Source: an uncultured Lachnospiraceae bacterium | Lineage (GTDB): Bacteria; Bacillota_A; Clostridia; Lachnospirales; Lachnospiraceae | DNA: 11,377 bases | Direction: 5' to 3' | NCBI GenBank assembly: GCA_902780985.1 | Contig: CACZHN010000211.1 | Coordinates: forward strand, 1 to 11,377 | In this document: positions 1-7,384 of the stretch, piece by piece | How positions within the stretch are numbered: position 1 is the first letter of the stretch | How the letters are laid out: each line of letters opens with the position of its first letter | Position numbers and translations under genes: made by a program | Notes under the pieces: generated by a model | The model's database searches: none | Seen by the model: the letters and a program-made list of their open reading frames with translations, nothing else | Told to the model about the DNA's origin: nothing

Positions 1-45
1 GGGATTTTTTTGCGACAATTCTGGGACGATTTTTCCCTTTCTCCG

Positions 46-54
46 TGTTATACT
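46..54 (+). promoter_or_regulatory. Putative extended -10 promoter of the phage-like segment
   Basis: The bases TGTTATACT form an extended -10 element (TG, one base, then TATACT). No convincing -35 hexamer lies 16 to 18 bases upstream, which extended -10 promoters can tolerate. Transcription would start near 61 and run into the hairpin at 83-110 before reaching the phage-like gene at 172. The call rests on motif match only. Confidence 0.4.
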
Positions 55-82
55 GATACCATCGGAACCCGGTGAGGCCGGC

Positions 83-114
83 AGCTCCGCATCCGTTCGG
101 GTGCGGAGCTTTTT
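83..114 (+). terminator. Intrinsic terminator-like hairpin ahead of the phage tail gene
   Basis: A 12-base-pair stem (83-94 with 99-110, one T-G wobble) closes a four-base GTTC loop and is followed directly by a run of five T (110-114). This is the classic shape of a Rho-independent terminator. It lies between the putative promoter at 46-54 and the ribosome binding site at 159-165, so it either ends an upstream transcript or acts as a leader attenuator for the gene at 172. Confidence 0.65.
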
Positions 115-171
115 CGTCCCCGGCCCCGGGCAGACCGGGCTCCGATCCCAAGATCACGAAGGAGGGATACC

Positions 172-468
172 ATGATCGAACAATCCTATGACCTGGAGAT
201 GATCCCCCGCGGCGCGCCGCTGCGGGTGGGGGTCAGCCAGTACGACCAGAGCGGAAGGACCCTGGTGTTCACGCTCTACGCCGGAGGGACCCGGTTCTCT
301 GTTCCTTCGGACGCGGCCGTCACCTGTGACGGGTCCTGTCCCGACGGCCTGGGCTTCTCCGTCCGGGCGGAGGCGGCGGGGGACCGGGTGCGGGTGCCCC
401 TGACCGGAGACATGACCCGCATGGCCGGGAACATTCCCTGCCAGCTCACCGTCAGTGTGGGCGGTGAT
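172..468 (+). CDS. BppU-like phage baseplate upper protein, N-terminal fragment (foreign segment)
   Basis: About 99 residues that I recognise as the N-terminal domain of phage baseplate upper proteins (BppU/DUF2479 type), which sit at the tail tip of Firmicutes siphophages and link receptor-binding proteins to the baseplate. The start MIEQSYDLEM, the VSQYD segment, and the later pattern of a charged GDRVRVPLTGDMT stretch followed by CQLTV are typical of the family. AAGGAGG at 159-165 lies six bases before the ATG. The segment is far richer in GC than the rest of the window. The frame stays open to 969, but beyond about 468 it only reads the antisense of polC, so the real gene is cut at the join and lacks the rest of its domain and its C-terminus. 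Naming is by remembered family pattern, not by a search. Confidence 0.7.
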
Positions 469-490
469 GAACTGATAGAAGTTCTCCAGA
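460..490. other. Join between foreign GC-rich phage-like DNA and the chromosomal operon
   Basis: Left of this point the plus strand encodes a phage baseplate domain with strongly GC-biased codons. Right of it the minus strand encodes PolC with the composition of the rest of the operon. Both proteins lose their expected sequence in the same ~30 bases. No terminal repeat, integrase gene, tRNA or att-like duplication is visible. A chimeric assembly fits best. Confidence 0.7.
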
Positions 491-1254
491 CGCTTCCGGT
501 CGGAGAAGGCATCCTTCTTCGGATCCTTATCCTCGGATGCACTGTTTGCAGCTACTGCGGCAACATCTATGGATACCGCATTTGTTTCCGCATCGAAGGA
601 TTCTATCATCTGAGATTCCTGTTCGTTCTTCTGCTGATCGGTTATCTCCTCATAGTTCTGACGATAATACTCTTCATAGTTTGCCCACTGTTCGTCATCT
701 ATAATCTCGGCTTCGCCGTTGGCATTCATGGAAACTACTTCCACAGCCTTTCTTCCACCGGAATATACGGCATCCTCCGTATCTTCCTTCTTCTGAACCA
801 GCTGGATATTTACTATGACCGTCATACCGAAACGTCTTGCAAAAACGTCTTCTATAAAACGTCTGATATCGATAACTCTTTCACTTGCCAGTGTTCCCGC
901 ATTTACCGAAAAGCTTATGGTATTCCCGTCAATCTTATATTCGGAATTCTTGATAAGCTGAGCATTTAACTCGCTGCGGTCTCTGAGATCCGATACTATA
1001 CTGTCCCAGTATATTTCCATAAGGTTCTCGGTATTATACTGCTTTGAAAGAAGATATCTCTCGTTTATCTCAACAGTGTTTTTCTCATCATTATCGAAGC
1101 ACAGTTTTCTGACCGCATTCTCGGCCTCTTTTATATACTCTCTCGATATGATATGCCCCGACTCTATATATATGCAAAGATTACGGGCATTCTTCCAATA
1201 CTCAACGCCCGTAACCATAACATCCGAAAAGTAATTTTCCGTATCTTTATTCAG
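469..1254 (-). CDS. polC: DNA polymerase III, PolC type, N-terminal fragment
   Basis: This is the N-terminal region of the Gram-positive replicative polymerase PolC, last gene of the operon and two bases after the ispG stop. The visible part matches the PolC N-terminal domain: a segment with NLCIYIESGHIISREYI, then SKQYNTENLMEIYWDSI, then a region ending in a conserved-looking RRFGMTVIVNIQLV, followed by an acidic linker that normally precedes the OB-fold and exonuclease domains. Those domains and the polymerase domain are absent because homology stops near 465-490, where the GC-rich phage-like DNA begins; the frame stays open to a meaningless stop at 154. The first ATG (1218) has no ribosome binding site and would cut off residues that look like domain. 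A CTG at 1254 sits eight bases after AAGGAA (1263-1268, inside ispG) and adds LNKDTENYFSDV, so I prefer it, with moderate confidence. Confidence 0.75.
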
Positions 1255-1256
1255 TT

Positions 1257-2306
1257 TTATAGTTCCTTTTTCAGCTCATCCAGCAGCTGATCCTGAGGAA
1301 CCTTTCTGAGTATCTCACCCTTACGGAATATCAGACCCTCGCCTTCTCCGCCTGCAACACCCAGATCAGCCTCTCTCGCCTCTCCCGGGCCGTTTACAGC
1401 GCATCCCATAACGGCAACCTTTATATTTAACTTAGGATAGTCCGCAATGAGCTTCTCAACGCGTCCGGCCAGCTCTATAAGGTTGATCTTTGTCCTTCCG
1501 CAGGTAGGACATGATACCAGTTCTATTCCGCCGTCACGCAGCTTAAGTGTCTTAAGGATAAGCTTTGCGGTCTTTATCTCTTCCACCGGGTCCCCCGTAA
1601 GAGAAACTCTTATGGTATCACCGATACCTTCATTAAGGATTATTCCGAGTCCCACAGATGATTTGATATTTCCGCTCCAGACAGTACCCGATTCGGTGAT
1701 GCCTACATGCAGCGGATAATCCGTGATCTCACTTATCATCTCATGAGTCTTTACACTCATAAGCACATTTGATGACTTAATGCTTATAACAATATTGTCG
1801 TAATCTAGTGCTTCTATCATGCGCACTTTATCAACGGCGCTTTCCACTATTCCTTCAGCCGTAACTCCGCCGTACTTCTGAAGGAACTCCCTCTCAAGAG
1901 AACCTGAATTAACGCCTACTCTGATAGGTACATTTCTCTGTTTTGCAGCACGTACTACTTCCGCAAGATTTTCGGGAGAACCGATATTGCCCGGATTGAT
2001 CCTTATCTTATCCGCACCGCTTTCTATAGCCTTAATAGCCAGTTTATGCTGGAAATGTATATCCGCCACAACAGGTATATGAACTCGGGATTTAATGGCA
2101 CCTATAGCCTCTGCCGCTTCTTCCGTATTGGCTGTACATCTTACGATATCGCAGCCTGCTTCTTCGAGTCTGAGTATCTGTTCAACAGTAGCATCCACAT
2201 CAGCTGTCGGCGTATTTGTCATAGACTGGATGGCAATAGGATTGCCGCCTCCGATCTTTACTCCGCCGATATCTATAACCTTTGTATTTTCCCTGAATAA
2301 TTTCAT
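1257..2306 (-). CDS. ispG: 4-hydroxy-3-methylbut-2-en-1-yl diphosphate synthase (flavodoxin/ferredoxin type)
   Basis: IspG carries out the next-to-last step of the MEP isoprenoid pathway, reductive opening of methylerythritol cyclodiphosphate to HMBPP, using a [4Fe-4S] cluster in the cytoplasm. The 349 residues match the usual bacterial length. The N-terminal TIM-barrel part shows GGGNPIAIQSMTNTPTADV, VVADIHFQHKLA and RINPGNIGS. The C-terminal cluster domain has SCPTCGRT and MGCAVNGPGEARE, giving the expected ligands Cys266, Cys269 and Cys302 plus Glu309. A GTG six bases further upstream is also in frame, but AGGAGA at 2314-2319 is only one base from it and seven bases from the ATG at 2306, so the ATG is chosen. 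The gene lies 18 bases after rseP and directly before polC, and shares the operon with dxr, another enzyme of the same pathway. Confidence 0.96.
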   Translation of the reverse strand: MKLFRENTKVIDIGGVKIGGGNPIAIQSMTNTPTADVDATVEQILRLEEAGCDIVRCTANTEEAAEAIGAIKSRVHIPVVADIHFQHKLAIKAIESGADKIRINPGNIGSPENLAEVVRAAKQRNVPIRVGVNSGSLEREFLQKYGGVTAEGIVESAVDKVRMIEALDYDNIVISIKSSNVLMSVKTHEMISEITDYPLHVGITESGTVWSGNIKSSVGLGIILNEGIGDTIRVSLTGDPVEEIKTAKLILKTLKLRDGGIELVSCPTCGRTKINLIELAGRVEKLIADYPKLNIKVAVMGCAVNGPGEAREADLGVAGGEGEGLIFRKGEILRKVPQDQLLDELKKEL

Positions 2307-2324
2307 ATACACGTCTCCTGTATC

Positions 2325-3401
2325 TTATTTAGCTCCCACGAAAAGATTCGACATATCGTTAAAGAAAACGAATACCATAAGGAGCATGAGAAGTACGAAT
2401 CCTATTCCGTTTACGATAGCTTCCTTGTCTCTCGGTATAGGCTTACCCACAACTGCTTCGGCTATGATGAAGAGTATTCTTCCTCCGTCAAGTGCAGGTA
2501 TAGGAAGCAGATTCATAACTCCCAGATTGGCACTGATAAGTACCATGAAGTTGATTATGTTGAGGAACACATTCAGTGCTCTGGTTTCAGGTGTAGACTG
2601 CTCAGCCGCCTCATCGATAACGTCACTCATAACATGTCCTATTCCTACAGGACCCATGAGATCGTTGGCCGATGCTTTTCCGGTAAAGAGCATCTTAAGT
2701 GACATAAATGTTGTCTTCACCTGGTATCTTACTTCTATAAGCGAGTATTTCAGTTCCTCTCCGAAATTCTTTGCCTCACGTCCCATGCTGGTGATACCGA
2801 ACATATAGGACTGTGACTCCTCGTCAAACTTAAGATTGACTGTTGTCTCGTACTCTCTTCCGTCACGCTCGTATGTAACCTTTATAGGCTTCTTCGGATC
2901 AGTAGTAACCATTCTGAATACGCTGATCTCACGGAATGTCATAACACGGCTTCCGTTCAGCTTTACGATAGTATCACCCTCCTGCAGTCCCGCCTCTGCT
3001 GCCGCACTGTTCGGAAGTACTTCCGAAAGAACAGGCGGATCTATAGCATAGTAATGACAGATAATTATCGAAAGCAGAAATGCAAGAATGAAGTTAAAGA
3101 ACGGTCCCGCAAAGCATACGGAAAGCCTTGCCGGTATGGACTTTGTATTAAATGCATTCTCATCTTTCGAATCGTCTGCCTCACCTTCCATAAGGCAGTA
3201 ACCACCGATCGGAAGACATCTGAGAGAATACTGTGTTTCTTTCTTCTTCCACTTTGCGATGGCCGGTCCCATGCCGATTGCGAATTCATTTACTTTTATC
3301 TTATTCAGCTTGGCGAATAAGAAATGTCCGAACTCATGTACGAAGACGATGATGCCGAACATAAGGATGATAACTAATACTTTTAACAAACCACTTATCA
3401 T
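2325..3401 (-). CDS. rseP: RIP metalloprotease RseP (site-2 protease, M50 family)
   Basis: This is an integral membrane zinc protease that cleaves proteins inside the membrane, such as anti-sigma factors and leftover signal peptides (RasP in Bacillus). It is 358 residues long, normal for Firmicutes. The first membrane helix carries the HEFGH zinc motif at residues 22-26, followed by the PIGGY segment near 64-68. A second hydrophobic segment lies at about 98-117. A single PDZ domain covers about 121-195, with AAEAGLQEGDTIVKLNG as its binding-loop region. The third catalytic element, NLLPIPALDGGR, has LDG at 304-306, and a last helix spans about 329-347. The ATG at 3401 is supported by GAGGA five bases upstream. 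It sits between dxr and ispG as in many clostridia. The natural substrate cannot be told from the sequence. Confidence 0.95.
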   Translation of the reverse strand: MISGLLKVLVIILMFGIIVFVHEFGHFLFAKLNKIKVNEFAIGMGPAIAKWKKKETQYSLRCLPIGGYCLMEGEADDSKDENAFNTKSIPARLSVCFAGPFFNFILAFLLSIIICHYYAIDPPVLSEVLPNSAAAEAGLQEGDTIVKLNGSRVMTFREISVFRMVTTDPKKPIKVTYERDGREYETTVNLKFDEESQSYMFGITSMGREAKNFGEELKYSLIEVRYQVKTTFMSLKMLFTGKASANDLMGPVGIGHVMSDVIDEAAEQSTPETRALNVFLNIINFMVLISANLGVMNLLPIPALDGGRILFIIAEAVVGKPIPRDKEAIVNGIGFVLLMLLMVFVFFNDMSNLFVGAK

Positions 3402-3418
3402 AATTTTCCTCTTATAAA

Positions 3419-4576
3419 CTAGTTATTTCCAAACTTGGATAACAATATCTCGTCTGTCCACTTCTCTGTTTCAAGTATATCTTCAAGTGATGGGTTTTCT
3501 ATTACACTGCCTTCATGGGCATCCATTGCGTATTCGATGATATCGTAGATATCAAGGAATCGGCAGTTACCCGCAAGGAATTTCGCTACCGCATATTCGT
3601 TAGCTGCGTTAAGGACTGTCGGCATGCTGCCGCCTGTAGCACTTGCACGGTATGCAAAGTCAAGGCCTTTGAAGGTCTTTCTGTCAGGCACGGATATGTT
3701 GATGCCGCTCATCTTCGTGAAGTCCAGCTTATCCCCCTGCATAGGACGTCTCTCGGGATAGGTGAGCGCATACTGTATAGGGAGCTTCATATCGGGAACT
3801 CCCAGGTGTGCCATCACGGCTCCGTCTTCATATTCCACCGCCGAATGAATGATACTTTCAGGCTGAACCACTACCTCTATCATATCGGCCGATACGTCGA
3901 AGAGCCAATGTGCTTCTATTATCTCAAGTCCCTTGTTTACCATTGTAGCACTGTCGATGGTTATTTTAGGTCCCATGGACCAGTTCGGATGATTAAGAGC
4001 CTGCTGAACAGTAACATCCTGTAATTCATCCCTTGTCTTTCCTCTGAAAGGACCGCCTGATGCGGTAAGAAGGATACGTCTGATCTTGTTGCCTTCATTT
4101 CCCTGAAGAGACTGGAAAATAGCCGAATGCTCGCTGTCCACAGGAAGGATCTTTATTCCCTTCTCGGCTGCACGTTTCATAACAAGATGACCTGCCGTAA
4201 CAAGAGTCTCTTTGTTGGCAAGCGCGATATTCTTTCCGGCTTCGATTGCCGCAAGAGTAGGCCTTACTCCTATCATTCCAACAATAGCTGTAACCACTGT
4301 GTCACATTCTTCACAGCCGGCTACAGCCACAAGTCCTTCCATTCCGGAAGCAATAGTTATATCTATATCTTTAAGTCGGGCACGCAGATCCTTTGCATCC
4401 TCTTCGGTGCTGACCGCAGCAAGCTTTGGTCTGAATTCCCTGATCTGCTCTTCGAGAAGATCTATGTTCCGACCACAGCTCAGTGCCGCAACACTGAAAT
4501 CGGGATTATGCCTTACAACATCCAGAGTCTGCGTTCCTATAGATCCCGTCGAACCTATAATCGATATCTTTCTCAT
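3419..4576 (-). CDS. dxr: 1-deoxy-D-xylulose-5-phosphate reductoisomerase
   Basis: Dxr converts 1-deoxy-D-xylulose 5-phosphate to 2-C-methyl-D-erythritol 4-phosphate with NADPH and a divalent metal, the first committed step of the MEP pathway. From the chosen start it has 385 residues, a typical length. The NADPH loop GSTGSIG is at residues 8-14 and NKETLV at 121-126. The metal and substrate region PVDSEHSAIFQ is at 145-155, SGGPFR at 173-178, and the conserved run from NHPNWSMGPK to MVNKGLE at 195-218. An in-frame ATG at 4588 lies earlier, but it has no good ribosome binding site, whereas GGAG (4583-4586) is six bases before the ATG at 4576 and MRKISIIGSTG is the usual start. The gene is 16 bases from cdsA and 17 from rseP. 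Confidence 0.95.
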   Translation of the reverse strand: MRKISIIGSTGSIGTQTLDVVRHNPDFSVAALSCGRNIDLLEEQIREFRPKLAAVSTEEDAKDLRARLKDIDITIASGMEGLVAVAGCEECDTVVTAIVGMIGVRPTLAAIEAGKNIALANKETLVTAGHLVMKRAAEKGIKILPVDSEHSAIFQSLQGNEGNKIRRILLTASGGPFRGKTRDELQDVTVQQALNHPNWSMGPKITIDSATMVNKGLEIIEAHWLFDVSADMIEVVVQPESIIHSAVEYEDGAVMAHLGVPDMKLPIQYALTYPERRPMQGDKLDFTKMSGINISVPDRKTFKGLDFAYRASATGGSMPTVLNAANEYAVAKFLAGNCRFLDIYDIIEYAMDAHEGSVIENPSLEDILETEKWTDEILLSKFGNN

Positions 4577-4592
4577 ATCATTCTCCATTTTA

Positions 4593-5393
4593 TTACAGCA
4601 TGATCTGCATCAGATAAAATATGATCGGTGCCGTAAATATCATACTGTCGAATCTGTCCATAACTCCGCCGTGTCCCGGTATGAGTTTTCCGTAATCCTT
4701 CACTTCGTTATTTCTCTTAATGGCAGATGCAGCAAGATCTCCTACTACCGCAGGGATTGCGCCTACCGCACATATCACGAGGAATATGATCGGAAGATTG
4801 CTTATCTCATGAACATTAGAATTGAACCACAGTCCGTAAAGAAGTCCGAGAACTCCGGCACCAAGGATACCTCCGATAAGTCCTTCCACGCTCTTCTTAG
4901 GGCTGAGGATCGGTGACATCTTATGCTTACCGAAAAGTCTGCCGAAGCAATATGCCAGAGTATCGTTGCCCCATGAGCAAAGGAATACGAGCACTATAAA
5001 GTAACCGCCGTCTTCCATGATTCTAAGCTGATATACGTATGAAAGCATAACGCTTACATAGTAAAAACTGAAGAAGGTTGCCATGATCTCTTTATCATGA
5101 TACTTCGGAAATGTGAATACATATACCGCAAGTACTACCAGCATATATGTCACAAGAACCGGCATGATAAAATCTTTCAATCCCATCATAAGGACAACGT
5201 AATACAGCACTGTCCAGATATATGCAATTATTCCCGGTATCTTCTGTTCAACCTTATAAACTCTCATAAGCTCGAAGACACCTATAAGCGACAGGAGCAT
5301 GGTTACCACGCCTGTCACATATCCGCCGAACCACAGTGTGATAACGGCAAGAATAATAAGAACTATTCCACTAATCAGTCTGGTCCAAAACAT
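4593..5393 (-). CDS. cdsA: Phosphatidate cytidylyltransferase (CDP-diglyceride synthase)
   Basis: CdsA makes CDP-diacylglycerol from CTP and phosphatidic acid, the branch point for membrane phospholipids. The protein has 266 residues and is mostly hydrophobic, with about seven to eight predicted membrane segments. The family signature is clear at about 223-249: SAIKR, then KDYGKLIPGHGG and the DRFDS end. The cytoplasmic loop at about 141-171 has WGNDTLAYCFGRLFG and SPKKSVEG, also typical. The start codon follows the uppS stop with no gap (TAA then ATG), and the GGAG at the end of uppS lies about eight bases upstream, so translation of the two is probably coupled. It makes a lipid head group activation product next to the carrier-lipid enzyme UppS. 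Confidence 0.95.
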   Translation of the reverse strand: MFWTRLISGIVLIILAVITLWFGGYVTGVVTMLLSLIGVFELMRVYKVEQKIPGIIAYIWTVLYYVVLMMGLKDFIMPVLVTYMLVVLAVYVFTFPKYHDKEIMATFFSFYYVSVMLSYVYQLRIMEDGGYFIVLVFLCSWGNDTLAYCFGRLFGKHKMSPILSPKKSVEGLIGGILGAGVLGLLYGLWFNSNVHEISNLPIIFLVICAVGAIPAVVGDLAASAIKRNNEVKDYGKLIPGHGGVMDRFDSMIFTAPIIFYLMQIML

Positions 5394-6134
5394 TTATTTT
5401 ACTCCACCATAACGTCTATCACGTTTCGCATAGTACAGGATAGCCTTTGCCAGCTCATCCTTGTTAAAATCAGGCCACAATGTATCGCAGAAGTAAAACT
5501 CCGAATAAGATATCTGCCATGGCATAAAATTGGATATTCTTATCTCGCCGCTGGTTCTGATAAGAAGATCCGGATCCGGCATACCGGCTGTATCAAGGCT
5601 GTCGGATATCATCTGCTCTGTTATATCTTCGGGACGTATCTCACCCTTCGCTGCTCTTTCCGCAAGAACACGAACGGCTCTTGTTACATCGTCACGTCCA
5701 CCGTAATTCAGAGCAATATTAAACTGAAGTCCGGTATTATTTTCTGTTGCAGCTTCAAGTTTTTCGATTGCGGATCTTATATCCTCATCAAGTCTTGAAC
5801 GTTCACCGATAACACGGACTCTCATATTGTTCTTGTTGGCACGATCGATGGCATTTATCAGATAATTTCTGAGAATGGTCATTATACCTCTGACTTCTTC
5901 CACGGATCTCTTCCAGTTTTCCGTAGAAAAAGCATAAACCGTAAGATACTTGACTCCCAGATCCCATGCGTCATCGCATATAGTCTCCAGTGTATCAGCT
6001 CCGGCCTTATGTCCGAAGTTACGAGGCATATGTCTCTTCTTTGCCCATCTTCCGTTACCGTCAAGGATTATAGCAACATGGGCAGGGATAAGCTCCCTGT
6101 CCATATTCATTACTTCATCTGTATATGTACTCAT
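5394..6134 (-). CDS. uppS: Isoprenyl transferase (undecaprenyl diphosphate synthase)
   Basis: UppS is a cis-prenyltransferase that adds isopentenyl-PP units to farnesyl-PP to make the C55 carrier lipid for cell-wall polymers. Length is 246 residues, normal. The catalytic DGNGRW motif is at 25-30 (Asp25), followed by AKKR and the GHKAGAD segment. STENWKR is at 70-76, NYGGRDD at 143-149 and RTSGEIRISNF at 193-203, with the conserved aromatic SEFYF shortly after. The chosen ATG is one base from the frr stop. Its closest ribosome binding site (AAGGAG at 6151-6156) is 16 bases away, so the true start could instead be one of the in-frame ATGs at 6110 or 6104, which would leave the conserved core untouched. 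Dxr and IspG encoded downstream supply the precursor pathway. Confidence 0.95.
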   Translation of the reverse strand: MSTYTDEVMNMDRELIPAHVAIILDGNGRWAKKRHMPRNFGHKAGADTLETICDDAWDLGVKYLTVYAFSTENWKRSVEEVRGIMTILRNYLINAIDRANKNNMRVRVIGERSRLDEDIRSAIEKLEAATENNTGLQFNIALNYGGRDDVTRAVRVLAERAAKGEIRPEDITEQMISDSLDTAGMPDPDLLIRTSGEIRISNFMPWQISYSEFYFCDTLWPDFNKDELAKAILYYAKRDRRYGGVK

Positions 6135-6135
6135 A

Positions 6136-6678
6136 CTAAACTGTCATAAGCTCCTTAGTCTTAACATCAACCATCTTATCGATCTCAGCTATGAACTTAT
6201 CTGTAGCCTTCTGGATGTTGTCCTCTTCATCCTTCATCTGATCTTCAGAGATGTCTCCTGCCTTGCTCTGCTTCTTGATTTCTTCGTTAGCATCACGACG
6301 TACATTTCTGATAGCAACCTTTGCAGCCTCAGCCTTCTTCTTGATATCCTTTGCAAGTTCCTTACGTCTCTCCTCTGTAAGTTCAGGGAAGTTAAGGATA
6401 ACACTCTTTCCGTCATTGTTAGGAGTAATTCCGAGGTCTGAATTAAGGACAGCCTTCTCGATATCCTTAACCATCTTTGCCTCCCATGGAGTGATCATCA
6501 GAGTACGTGCATCAGGAACAGATACATTGGCAACACCCTGAATGTTTGTAGGTGTTCCGTAGTAATCAACTCTGAGCTTGTCAAGTACGTGTGGATTAGC
6601 ACGTCCTGCTCTTATAGAAGCGAATTCTGTTCCAAGTGCATCAATTGCCTTCTGCATTTTTTCCTTATAGTCTACCAT
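6136..6678 (-). CDS. frr: Ribosome recycling factor
   Basis: RRF works with EF-G to split the post-termination ribosome so that subunits can be reused. The 180 residues are close to the standard 185. The first helix carries FASIRAGRANPHVLDKLRVDYYG, shown here in part as IRAGRANPHVLD, the strongest family signature. The middle domain has TPTNIQGVANVSVPDARTL and ITPWEAKMV, and the second half has NPELTEERRKEL-type sequence (FPELTEERRKELAKDIKKK), then VRRDANEEIKK. The start at 6678 has TCCTCCTT on the plus strand (AAGGAGGA, 6686-6693), seven bases upstream. It follows pyrH by 26 bases, the common pyrH-frr pairing. Confidence 0.96.
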   Translation of the reverse strand: MVDYKEKMQKAIDALGTEFASIRAGRANPHVLDKLRVDYYGTPTNIQGVANVSVPDARTLMITPWEAKMVKDIEKAVLNSDLGITPNNDGKSVILNFPELTEERRKELAKDIKKKAEAAKVAIRNVRRDANEEIKKQSKAGDISEDQMKDEEDNIQKATDKFIAEIDKMVDVKTKELMTV

Positions 6679-6704
6679 TTTTTTGTCCTCCTTAAATCTT
6701 TCCC

Positions 6705-7372
6705 TTATACATTAATCTTTGTGCCGATTTTTTCTCCATTCACGGCACGCATGATTGAGTTTTCTTCACTTAAGCCGAAAAGTATCATCGGCATCTTGTT
6801 CTCCATCGCAAGCACTGCTGAAGCAAGGTCAATAACACCAAGCTGCTTTGCTACGATATCGGACATTTCCATCTCATCAAATTTCTTTGCATCAGGATTC
6901 TTCATAGGATCACTGTCATATACTCCGTCGATTGACTTAGCCGAAAGAATAGCTTCAGCCTGAACTTCGATAGCACGGAGCACTATAGCCATATCCGTTG
7001 AGAAGTAAGGATGACCTGTACCTCCTGCAAAGAATACAACCTCTCCTGCTTCCATATATTCAACAGCCTTATCTCTCACATAAAGCTCTGTTACATCTCC
7101 GATCTGATACGGTGTCATAACATGGCACTTAACGCCCTGCTGTCTGAGTTCATCGGCAGCATACACGCAGTTCATAACGGTTGCAAGCATTCCGATCTGG
7201 TCAGCTTTTACACGGTCCATATCACCCGAAGATCTTCCTCTCCAGAAGTTACCTCCGCCGATAACTATTCCGACTTGGATTCCCATGTCTACAACCTTTC
7301 CGAAAAGCCCTTTCCCGATTCTCCCGCAAGTGCCTCACCGCTTAACTTGAGGCATATTCTCTTATAAGACAT
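6705..7372 (-). pseudogene. pyrH: Uridylate kinase (UMP kinase), frameshifted by an apparent ~34-base deletion
   Basis: PyrH phosphorylates UMP to UDP, an essential step of pyrimidine nucleotide synthesis, and is allosterically regulated as a hexamer. The start at 7372 has AAGGAG (7381-7386) eight bases upstream and reads MSYKRICLKLSGEALAGE, the normal PyrH start, then GKGFSE. The frame then shifts. From about 7298 the other frame continues with KVVDMGIQVGIVIGGGNFWR, which is again normal PyrH, through DQIGMLATVMNC, PYFSTDMA, SIDGVYDSDP and to the end at 6705. Compared with the family, about 11 residues between GFSE and KVVDMG are missing, plus one base, so the loss is of the form 3n+1. Read literally, the gene makes a 27-residue peptide; an ORF finder would call only an N-terminally cut 193-residue protein from 7286. 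An assembly or sequencing error is more likely than true loss of an essential kinase. Confidence 0.9.
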
Positions 7373-7384
7373 TTTGTATGCTCC

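Noticed and set aside
154..468. C-terminal part of the minus-strand polC frame
   Set aside because: It is the antisense of the phage-like segment, with Gly/Pro/Arg-rich sequence unlike PolC; it stays open only by chance in GC-rich DNA.
1..470. A prophage end or insertion site
   Set aside because: No integrase, direct repeat, inverted repeat or tRNA target is visible, and a baseplate gene is not normally at a prophage boundary.
172..969. A single 265-residue plus-strand protein starting at the phage-like ATG
   Set aside because: Only the first ~99 residues look like a real protein; the rest is the antisense reading of polC and is made by the join.
2095..2808. Long plus-strand frame across ispG and rseP, and similar ones across dxr, cdsA and uppS
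   Set aside because: They lie opposite well-recognised genes, lack ribosome binding sites and show no family pattern; they are shadows.
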